64,000 bases of DNA. It comes from Psychroserpens sp041224425. Lineage in GTDB: Bacteria > Bacteroidota > Bacteroidia > Flavobacteriales > Flavobacteriaceae. The stretch is taken from the NCBI RefSeq assembly GCF_041224425.1, contig NZ_JBGFGL010000070.1, positions 1-64,000 on the forward strand. Reading direction: 5' to 3'. How positions within the stretch are numbered: position 1 is the first letter of the stretch; each line of letters opens with the position of its first letter. The notes under the pieces were generated by a model. It searched no databases, was not told the DNA's origin, and saw only the letters and a program-made list of their open reading frames with translations. Positions 18,303-25,454 of the stretch are shown one piece after another. The position numbers and the translations under genes are program-made.

Positions 18303-18740
18303 ATGAAAACTTATGAATTTTCGATTGAAAAATTTAAAAATGTCACATTTAAAACGGGATTATCATTAGTGATTTTACTCTTGATAAGTAGTTGCAGTTT
18401 CAGTCAAGACAAAGATCTTGGTGTCTTCCATTTTGAAGAAGAAGTTATTGATTATGGAACCATCGCCCAAAACGACGATGGCGTTAGAACTTTTACATTC
18501 ACAAACAGAGGTCGTGCACCAATCGTGATATCAAAAGTTAAAACCTCTTGTGGTTGTACTGTTCCGACCTATCCAAAACAAGCTATTTTACCTGGAGAAA
18601 CCGCCTCTATTGATATCAAGTACGCAACAAACCGAATCGGTGCTTTTTCCAAGACTATAACTGTATTTTCAAACGCAGATGAACCTCAGAAAAAACTTCG
18701 CATCAAAGGAACTGTTATCAATAAACCTAATAGACTATAA
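18303..18740 (+). CDS. DUF1573 lipoprotein
   Basis: A 145-residue exported protein with a long n-region and lipobox LLISSC (Cys31). The remainder is a single DUF1573 Ig-like domain: EVIDYGTIAQNDDGVRTFTF, then KTSCGCTVPTYPK with the conserved CGCT motif, and the closing FSNADEPQKKLRIKG. The family is widespread in Bacteroidota and without firm function; the fold resembles that of MSP/ASH domains. It sits 3 bases ahead of the thioredoxin-like gene, a probable operon. Confidence 0.88.
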   Translation: MKTYEFSIEKFKNVTFKTGLSLVILLLISSCSFSQDKDLGVFHFEEEVIDYGTIAQNDDGVRTFTFTNRGRAPIVISKVKTSCGCTVPTYPKQAILPGETASIDIKYATNRIGAFSKTITVFSNADEPQKKLRIKGTVINKPNRL

Positions 18741-18743
18741 GCT

Positions 18744-19640
18744 ATGAAAACCTATACTTTACTTTTGATGGTGTTTATTTTGTCGGTTATTACAAATGCA
18801 CAAGAACTCAATAAAGAAATTACAACCGAAAGCGAAACACCTTTTCTTTTAGGTAGAATTGACAAAAATGGATTGACTGCTGAACCCTATAATGATTGGT
18901 TCTCCAAAAATTATGAAGCCTACGATTTGGATGAAAACACCATTGAGAAATTGAAAAGAAATCTGAAAAATTTTCAAATTACCTTGTTCATGGGAACATG
19001 GTGTGGTGATAGCAAGCGTGAAGTTCCTCGATTTTACAAAATTCTTGATGCCTGTGGGTTTCCTGAAGATCAACTAACGGTTATTGCGTTGAGTAAAATG
19101 CCATATATGTACAAACAGAGTCCGAACCATTATGAAGCTGGACTCAATATACATCGCGTGCCAACCTTTATAATACACAAAGGTAGAAGGGAGATCAACA
19201 GAATTGTAGAAGAACCCGTTGTATCCTTAGAAAAGGATTTGTTGAACATCGTCACAGAGAATAGCTATCAATCCAATTATCAAATTGTGTCACAAATTGA
19301 TAATATTCTCAAAAATGACGGATTGAATGGCTTAAAAAGAGCACATAAAAAACTGGTAAAGCAATTTGACAGTAAAGTGTCAAGTATGTACGAACTCAAT
19401 ACTTATGGAAAGATCCTTTACTCAACCAATAGAAATGATGAGTCTATTGAAGTTTTCAAACTTAACAACTCATTGTTTCCAAATGAGCCCAGAACCTACA
19501 TGAGTTTGGCCAATACTCTTGGTGTTAACGAATACAAAGACCAAGCGATTGAAGTCATGGAAAAAGCAATACAACGTTTTCCCGATAATAAGGATCTAGT
19601 AGAAAATCTCAATGCCATAAAAACTCGGGAAACACAATGA
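18744..19640 (+). CDS. exported thioredoxin-like protein with C-terminal TPR
   Basis: A 298-residue protein with a signal peptide (about 1-20). Residues 50-170 are a thioredoxin fold with the active-site-like sequence FMGTWCGDSKRE (Cys87, Ser90) and the cis-proline stretch IHRVPTFIIH. The second active-site cysteine is replaced by Ser, which points to a binding or monothiol role rather than disulfide exchange. The C-terminal third (about 205-295) has TPR-like helices (YELNTYGKILYSTNRNDES, ending in PDNKDLVENL). It follows the DUF1573 gene by 3 bases and ends before a terminator. Confidence 0.85.
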   Translation: MKTYTLLLMVFILSVITNAQELNKEITTESETPFLLGRIDKNGLTAEPYNDWFSKNYEAYDLDENTIEKLKRNLKNFQITLFMGTWCGDSKREVPRFYKILDACGFPEDQLTVIALSKMPYMYKQSPNHYEAGLNIHRVPTFIIHKGRREINRIVEEPVVSLEKDLLNIVTENSYQSNYQIVSQIDNILKNDGLNGLKRAHKKLVKQFDSKVSSMYELNTYGKILYSTNRNDESIEVFKLNNSLFPNEPRTYMSLANTLGVNEYKDQAIEVMEKAIQRFPDNKDLVENLNAIKTRETQ

Positions 19641-19651
19641 TTACAATACAG

Positions 19652-19683
19652 ACCATCAAGACATTAAATCTTGATGGTTTTTT
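19652..19683 (+). terminator. intrinsic terminator before lysS
   Basis: A 10-bp perfect stem (ACCATCAAGA / TCTTGATGGT), 7-base loop and T run. The end of the T run forms the -33 box of the lysS promoter, so terminator and promoter are fused. Confidence 0.9.
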
Positions 19684-19713
19684 GCATTAATTCTTGCAAA
19701 TAATGTAATTTTG
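19681..19713 (+). promoter_or_regulatory. promoter of lysS
   Basis: TTTG (19681-19684), 21 bases, TAATTTTG (19706-19713). Both boxes are exact matches to the consensus; the ATG is at 19733. Confidence 0.75.
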
Positions 19714-19732
19714 CACCTCAAATCACATAAGA

Positions 19733-21424
19733 ATGCAGCTTTCAGAACAAGAATTGGTAAGACGAGACAAACTCGCAAAATTAAGAGAACTAGATATCAA
19801 TCCGTATCCAGCAGATCTTTTTCCTGTTGACCATACTTCCAAACAAATCAAAGAAACCTTCAAAGAGGGAAAATCGGTTACTATTGCTGGTCGTTTAATG
19901 TCGCGTCGTATTCAAGGTAATGCAAGTTTTGCCGAACTTCAAGACAGTTCAGGAAGAATTCAAGTCTACTTCAATAGAGATGAGATTTGTACTGGAGAGG
20001 ATAAGAGTAAATACAATACGGTTTACAAAAAGTTATTAGATATTGGTGATTTTATCGGCATTGAAGGTGAACTTTTTACAACCAAGGTTGGTGAAAAAAC
20101 CGTCATGGTTAAGGACTTTACCTTATTAAGCAAAGCCTTAAAACCCTTACCTCAACCACGTGTAGATAGTGAAGGAAAAGTTCATGATGCCTTTACCGAT
20201 CCTGAACAACGTTACAGACAGCGTTATGCTGATTTGGTAGTGAACCCAAAGGTCAAGGACGTCTTTGTAAAACGCACCAAACTGTTTAATGCTATGCGTG
20301 AGTTTTTCAATGATGCTGGCTATTTTGAGGTTGAAACTCCGATCCTTCAGCCTATTCCAGGTGGAGCTGCGGCCAGACCTTTTGTAACGCATCACAATAG
20401 TTTAGACATTCCACTGTATATGCGAATTGCCAACGAATTATACTTAAAGCGTTTGATTGTTGGTGGCTTTGATGGTGTCTATGAGTTTTCTAAGAACTTT
20501 AGAAATGAAGGTATGGACAGAACCCATAATCCTGAGTTTACTGCTATGGAAATTTATGTGGCTTACAAGGATTACAATTGGATGATGGATTTCTGTGAGC
20601 GTTTGTTGGAATTCTGTGCCATTGCTGTTAATGGAACCTCTGAAGCAACTTTTGGAGAACACAAAATTGATTTTAAAGCGCCTTACCCGAGAGTCACTAT
20701 GACAGATGCTATCAAGGAATTTACAGGCTTTGATATTACTGGAAAAACCGAATCTGAAATTCGTCAAGCCGCAAAAGACATGGGTGTTGATGTTGATGAG
20801 ACCATGGGTAAAGGTAAACTGATAGATGAAATTTTTGGCGAAAAATGTGAAGGCAACTACATTCAACCAACCTTCATTACAGACTATCCAAAAGAAATGA
20901 GTCCGTTGTGTAAAGAACATCGTGAAAACCCAGAACTGACCGAGCGTTTTGAATTGATGGTCTGCGGAAAAGAAATTGCCAATGCGTATTCAGAATTGAA
21001 CGATCCTATCGATCAACGTGAGCGCTTTGAGCATCAATTGAAGCTTGCAGCTAAAGGTGACGATGAAGCGACTGAATTTATTGATTTCGACTTTTTAAGA
21101 GCTCTAGAATACGGCATGCCTCCTACTTCCGGAATGGGAATTGGCATGGATCGATTAATTATGTTCTTAACCAACAACCAATCGATCCAAGAAGTGTTGT
21201 TCTTCCCGCAAATGCGACCAGAAAAAAAGCAAGTTGAAATGACTGAAGAGGAAAAAGCAGTTTTCGAAATACTGAAATCTAATTCTCCAATTGATTTGAA
21301 TGCATTGAAATCGCAGTCTGGATTGAGCAACAAAAAGTGGGACAAAACTATTAAAGGCTTAACTGGAAAGAAAGTAGCTAAAGTCACCAAAAATGATGAT
21401 GGCTTGTTTGTTGAAACGCTTTAA
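19733..21424 (+). CDS. lysS: lysyl-tRNA synthetase, class II
   Basis: A 563-residue class II LysRS that charges tRNA-Lys. The N-terminal OB-fold anticodon-binding domain (about 50-150, with SVTIAGRLMSRRIQGNASFA) is followed by the catalytic core with motif 2 (FRNEGMDRTHNPEFTAMEIY) and motif 3 (GMGIGMDRLIMFLT). Most bacterial enzymes have about 500 residues; here a C-terminal extension of about 60 residues (from EMTEEEKAVFEIL to the end) looks like a small winged-helix domain, which I believe is usual in Bacteroidota. It has its own promoter. Confidence 0.98.
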   Translation: MQLSEQELVRRDKLAKLRELDINPYPADLFPVDHTSKQIKETFKEGKSVTIAGRLMSRRIQGNASFAELQDSSGRIQVYFNRDEICTGEDKSKYNTVYKKLLDIGDFIGIEGELFTTKVGEKTVMVKDFTLLSKALKPLPQPRVDSEGKVHDAFTDPEQRYRQRYADLVVNPKVKDVFVKRTKLFNAMREFFNDAGYFEVETPILQPIPGGAAARPFVTHHNSLDIPLYMRIANELYLKRLIVGGFDGVYEFSKNFRNEGMDRTHNPEFTAMEIYVAYKDYNWMMDFCERLLEFCAIAVNGTSEATFGEHKIDFKAPYPRVTMTDAIKEFTGFDITGKTESEIRQAAKDMGVDVDETMGKGKLIDEIFGEKCEGNYIQPTFITDYPKEMSPLCKEHRENPELTERFELMVCGKEIANAYSELNDPIDQRERFEHQLKLAAKGDDEATEFIDFDFLRALEYGMPPTSGMGIGMDRLIMFLTNNQSIQEVLFFPQMRPEKKQVEMTEEEKAVFEILKSNSPIDLNALKSQSGLSNKKWDKTIKGLTGKKVAKVTKNDDGLFVETL

Positions 21425-21471
21425 ATTGAACTAGACTGGAACTACAAGACTTTCAGTATAAAAAAATATTT

Positions 21472-21499
21472 AAGGGTTGCTTAAAGTGACCCTTTTTTT
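21472..21499 (+). terminator. probable terminator of lysS
   Basis: A 6-bp stem (AAGGGT / ACCCTT) with an 11-base loop followed by seven T. Shorter than the other terminators here, so less sure. Confidence 0.6.
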
Positions 21500-21521
21500 A
21501 TCGAATTTATAAGAAAACATC

Positions 21522-22343
21522 ATGACATTGAAATCACTGCTCTTTATAGGTCTTTTTTTAGTTTCCCCTTCCCTATTCAGTCAAGATAAACTGGAATTAT
21601 TCCATGAGAATGGAAATCCGAAGAGCATAGAATATTTTGATGAAAACGGTAATCAAGTTAATGAAGCCTCTTATTTTTTTGACAATAAGCAACTGCATTA
21701 CAAAGAACAATACAAAGATAATTATAAGGTTGGTACAGTAACCGTTTATTACAGAAATGGAAAAATCAACAAAATAATTAAGTATTCAAAAAAAGGAACC
21801 CGTAGAACTGAAACCACATTCAATACAAGTGGCACAAAAAGAAGCATTGAAAAATTTGTAGGCTATAAAAAAGAGGGAAAGCTAACTTATTTCTATTCTA
21901 ATACTGGGAATATCTCAAGAGAAGAGCACTACAAAGACAATAAAAAACACGGTAAATCAATCTTTTTAAACAAAGATGGTAATCCTTGGAAAATTCACAA
22001 TTACAAGGAAGGCAAACAAGATGGTTTGAATATTGAATACTATCCTGATGGTAAAACCAAGAAGGAAGAATTAAACTATAATAAAGGCATACTTAAGGGC
22101 TTATGTAAACATTACTATAAGAATGGTATAGTTAAGTATGTTCTTGAATATGGAGACTCAGATTCCAAATACGGATTAGGTAAATTACTAAACGTTATTG
22201 AACTTAATGATATTAATGGAAATCCTTTAGATAAAGGCACGCTTAAAGATGGCAATGGTATATATCATGAATACGATGACAAGGGTAATATTCGAAGAAC
22301 TTTTGATGTGGTTGATGGTGTGAAAAAATATAGAAGAAATTAA
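21522..22343 (+). CDS. exported MORN-repeat (MORN_2/YwqK-like) protein
   Basis: A 273-residue protein with a signal peptide (about 1-21, ending LFSQ). The mature part is a run of about nine MORN_2-type repeats of 20-23 residues built on the pattern Y-x-x-G-x-x-x-x-E-x-x-Y: for example LFHENGNPKSIEYFDENG, VYYRNGKINKIIKYS, YFYSNTGNISREEHY, EYYPDGKTKKEELNY. Databases often label such proteins 'toxin-antitoxin system YwqK family antitoxin', but nothing here supports a toxin-antitoxin role. Its stop overlaps the ATG of the next gene (TAATG), so the two are translationally coupled. Confidence 0.85.
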   Translation: MTLKSLLFIGLFLVSPSLFSQDKLELFHENGNPKSIEYFDENGNQVNEASYFFDNKQLHYKEQYKDNYKVGTVTVYYRNGKINKIIKYSKKGTRRTETTFNTSGTKRSIEKFVGYKKEGKLTYFYSNTGNISREEHYKDNKKHGKSIFLNKDGNPWKIHNYKEGKQDGLNIEYYPDGKTKKEELNYNKGILKGLCKHYYKNGIVKYVLEYGDSDSKYGLGKLLNVIELNDINGNPLDKGTLKDGNGIYHEYDDKGNIRRTFDVVDGVKKYRRN

Positions 22344-23581
22344 TGATCATGAAACAATCTAAACCCTTTAAAACCTTTGTGTTGTTAATTTTCATTTTCA
22401 GCTCAAATACTTATGCCCAACAGAGTTATAAATATGCCAAAGATATTCTTCATGATTTCTGTTCGGTAGATGTTTTACAAAATGAGAATGTAGAAGATTT
22501 TTCCAATATTACCGAATGGGTAAACACAACCCTTGATTCTTTATTTTTTGGTTTTGGACCCTATAGTATTTCTTCAAGAAATGAATCTGGATTTATGTCC
22601 TTAGGTGTTTATGATGATCGTAAGGGTATTCACATTCCTATTTATGATGATAAAATTGTATTTTCTCCAACGCCAAGCTCCAAAAGAGCCAATAGAAACA
22701 GATACAGTATAAAAACAGAGTGTGAACTTTCTATCCTCAGCTATTGTAATGAAAATTACATTAACTCATTTGATTTCAAATACAAGTCCTATTTTGAAAT
22801 TGGAGCCTACAGACTAAAACTTAATATCAGACAAATCATTGCGCATACTATTAATACCTGTGTTGACTATGATTATAAAAAAGACGAATCAGCTGTTAAT
22901 TTGTTTATTAAAGAAATAAATAAACACAAAGATTTGGAGGAAATTAAAATTCCTAGCGATGACAAGAATAATGAATTCAATAATTTAATTAAGGCACTTC
23001 AAGACCAATACAACGAACGACAGATATTATTACTTATTTATCTCACTTTTATACAAAAAGATAATCCTAGCGAAACTGAAGAAGCTTTGAATAATTTTTA
23101 CGGAAGCTTTACCAATGAACAATTCATTCCGTTTATTAATGAAGAATTGAGCTATAATCTTAAAATTGCTTTTGAAGATGCTGGTTATCTGAAATTTTCG
23201 AATGACATACTTGAACTTGTAAATAAAGACACCAAAGAAGTTATTTCTGATGGAAGCGGTTTTGTAAAAATCCCAATACATCAAGTAGCTGACTTTAAAT
23301 TTGCCATTGACAATGTCCCAAGATTGTTTATAAAATTTGACATCGACAATAGAGATAAAAAAATGTACAAAGTAAATACAGGCTTTAACAGAACAGTCCT
23401 CAAAAAATACGAGAAAATATCTAAGAAAAACCCTAAATACCTAGAATTAGGTCAGGTGAATATAGTGTACTACAATGACCGTATTCAAGTTACGATTTCT
23501 TCTTCCGAAGATGATTGGGATTACTATCAAAGTTTTCAAATTATCAATGAAAAAAGAAAAACACTTTTACCAAGTGATTAG
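22343..23581 (+). CDS. exported protein of unknown function coupled to the MORN protein
   Basis: A 412-residue protein with a signal peptide (about 1-26, ending NTYAQ). I do not recognise the family. The mature part has an N-terminal alpha/beta region (VYDDRKGIHIPIYDDKIVF), a middle helical part rich in Asn, Glu and Lys (about 180-260), and a C-terminal beta-rich part. It has no lipobox, transmembrane helix or sorting tail. The start overlaps the upstream stop by one base; a second ATG two codons later (22349) is equally possible. The tight coupling suggests that the two exported proteins work together. Confidence 0.65.
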   Translation: MIMKQSKPFKTFVLLIFIFSSNTYAQQSYKYAKDILHDFCSVDVLQNENVEDFSNITEWVNTTLDSLFFGFGPYSISSRNESGFMSLGVYDDRKGIHIPIYDDKIVFSPTPSSKRANRNRYSIKTECELSILSYCNENYINSFDFKYKSYFEIGAYRLKLNIRQIIAHTINTCVDYDYKKDESAVNLFIKEINKHKDLEEIKIPSDDKNNEFNNLIKALQDQYNERQILLLIYLTFIQKDNPSETEEALNNFYGSFTNEQFIPFINEELSYNLKIAFEDAGYLKFSNDILELVNKDTKEVISDGSGFVKIPIHQVADFKFAIDNVPRLFIKFDIDNRDKKMYKVNTGFNRTVLKKYEKISKKNPKYLELGQVNIVYYNDRIQVTISSSEDDWDYYQSFQIINEKRKTLLPSD

Positions 23582-23786
23582 ATTACTTTTTGAAATTGAA
23601 ATGCAACGGATACCTAAACCACTTAAAAGTATAAATACCTTATAAGTATGCTTTTTTATTTAGACTCATTTCATATTTAGATATTTTGTCCCTATAAATA
23701 AACTTCACAACGAATTATTGTTTTCTTAAAAAAAGATTTTTGTTACATTAGCAATCCGCTATAAATCAGAAATTTTGGCCCAAACT

Positions 23787-25319
23787 ATGAGAAAATTAAA
23801 CCTTTTATTCATCCTTGTTTTTACGGTTTTTGCATGTAATAATGATGATGACACGGTAGATGTATGTAGAAAAGCAAAAGATATACAAGTATCTAACGTC
23901 ACTGATAATTCTGCAACTTTAAATTGGAATGACCCGAACAATGCTGGCTCTTATGTTGTTGAATATGGTATTTCGGGTTTTGCTTTAGGAAGTGGTACCA
24001 CTTTAAATCTAACCGAAACAAACGTAGACTTACTAAATCTTAGTTCTGAAACTACGTATGATGTTTACATTCGTGTTGTTTGTGGTGCTGAGAATAAAAG
24101 CATGTACTCTGATATTTTTAATTTCACAACCTCAATCACACCTTGTGAACCTGTTACCAATGTGTCAATGAGTATGATTTCGGACACCTCTGTGATGATC
24201 TCTTGGGAAGATACTGCGAACCAATCTGCAACTTATAGTATTGAATATGGAGCTTCTGGCTTTAGTATCGGATCTGGTACTACAATTACAGAAACCAACA
24301 CCTCAGTTGAGATTACTGGTTTAGAATCAAGTACCGATTATGATGTTTACATTAAGGTAATTTGTGCTCCAGGTAATGAAAGCTCTAATTCCAATGTCGT
24401 TAGTTTTACGACATCTGACAGTCCTATTGTTCCTGAATTCAGACCAACACTTTCAGAATTGAATTTATACTTAGGAAACTTAGGCAACTTATCACCAAGT
24501 AGTTTAGCTTTTGAATACGATTTAGTCACACCATTATTTACTGATTATGCCCACAAACAACGACTTATCGCATTACCTGAAGGCACTTCGATGACATACA
24601 ATGGTGACGGGTTTCCATTATTCCCAGATAACACTGTGATTTCAAAAACATTTTATTACAATAATGATGAAACCGATTTATCTCAAGGAAAAAACATCAT
24701 AGAAACTAGAGTTCTTATAAAAATTGATGGCTCTTGGGAATTAGGAAACTATAAATGGAATGAAGCTCAAACGGATGCTGTTATTGATACAGATGGTGGT
24801 ATTGTTCCTGTAACATGGGTTAATGGACAAGGGGAATCCCAAAGTATCGATTATGAAATCCCTAACAGCAATCAGTGCTTTATTTGCCATAATAACAACT
24901 CCGAAAAAACACCGATAGGACCTAAATTGAGAACGCTCAACTTCAATGTTAATGGCGAAAACCAACTACAAACTATGATAGATCATGGGCTTTTAGCAGG
25001 CCTATCAGATCCATCATCAGTAGATGCTTTACCTGATTGGGAAGACACCTCTTTACCACTTGATAGACGTGCGAGAGCATATATGGATATCAATTGTGCA
25101 CATTGTCATATCCCTGGAGGGTTTTGTGAAAACCAATCTAATCTTAGACTCTCGTATGAAACTCCTTTTGGTGAATCCAACATAACTGAAAGCAGTAATA
25201 GTATTTTAGCTAGAATTCAAAATACCATTCCTGAATACGGAATGCCTTACATTGGTACAACAATACTACACGATGAAGGCGTTCAATTGATGATTGATTA
25301 CATTAATTCTTTAGAATAA
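23787..25319 (+). CDS. two-heme c-type cytochrome lipoprotein with fibronectin III domains
   Basis: A 510-residue lipoprotein (lipobox VFAC, Cys17, then an acidic NNDDDD stretch). Two fibronectin type III domains follow (about 28-115 and 120-210). The C-terminal 290 residues have two CxxCH heme sites, CFICH and CAHCH, with a Met-rich tail (EYGMPYIG) that can supply an axial ligand; this matches the SO2930-type two-heme cytochrome family. It is probably a surface or periplasmic electron carrier. I chose ATG 23787 because it gives a normal signal; a TTG at 23775 adds four residues. The 193-base gap upstream holds no gene and only a weak promoter-like sequence (TTG 23718, TACATTAG 23744). Confidence 0.85.
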   Translation: MRKLNLLFILVFTVFACNNDDDTVDVCRKAKDIQVSNVTDNSATLNWNDPNNAGSYVVEYGISGFALGSGTTLNLTETNVDLLNLSSETTYDVYIRVVCGAENKSMYSDIFNFTTSITPCEPVTNVSMSMISDTSVMISWEDTANQSATYSIEYGASGFSIGSGTTITETNTSVEITGLESSTDYDVYIKVICAPGNESSNSNVVSFTTSDSPIVPEFRPTLSELNLYLGNLGNLSPSSLAFEYDLVTPLFTDYAHKQRLIALPEGTSMTYNGDGFPLFPDNTVISKTFYYNNDETDLSQGKNIIETRVLIKIDGSWELGNYKWNEAQTDAVIDTDGGIVPVTWVNGQGESQSIDYEIPNSNQCFICHNNNSEKTPIGPKLRTLNFNVNGENQLQTMIDHGLLAGLSDPSSVDALPDWEDTSLPLDRRARAYMDINCAHCHIPGGFCENQSNLRLSYETPFGESNITESSNSILARIQNTIPEYGMPYIGTTILHDEGVQLMIDYINSLE

Positions 25320-25337
25320 GAAAAAAAACGAATATCT

Positions 25338-25363
25338 AAGAGCCGCTTTTTGCGGCTTTTTTT
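25338..25363 (+). terminator. intrinsic terminator after the cytochrome gene
   Basis: GC-rich stem AGCCGC / GCGGCT, extended by A-T pairs, with a T5 loop and seven T after it. Confidence 0.92.
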
Positions 25364-25386
25364 CGTTAAAAAAGTATTAAAAAAGT

Positions 25387-25394
25387 TATATTTG
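25387..25394 (+). promoter_or_regulatory. promoter -7 box of the zinc metalloprotease gene
   Basis: TATATTTG, perfect -7 box, 60 bases ahead of the TTG start at 25455. A weak TTTCG lies 21 bases upstream. Confidence 0.6.
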
Positions 25395-25454
25395 AAAGGC
25401 TTACTCTTTGAGTATTTCTTATTTTCACGTACTAATTTTTAAATTCCAATCATT

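Noticed and set aside
18281..18316. An 11-codon leader frame overlapping the DUF1573 start
   Set aside because: Too short and without regulatory codon pattern; chance in A/T-rich DNA is likely.
20444..20920. A long minus-strand frame (158 codons) within lysS
   Set aside because: It lies inside a conserved synthetase core, has no domain or signal and is an antisense shadow.
21522..22343. A toxin-antitoxin module suggested by the MORN/YwqK label
   Set aside because: Both proteins of the pair carry signal peptides and neither resembles a toxin.
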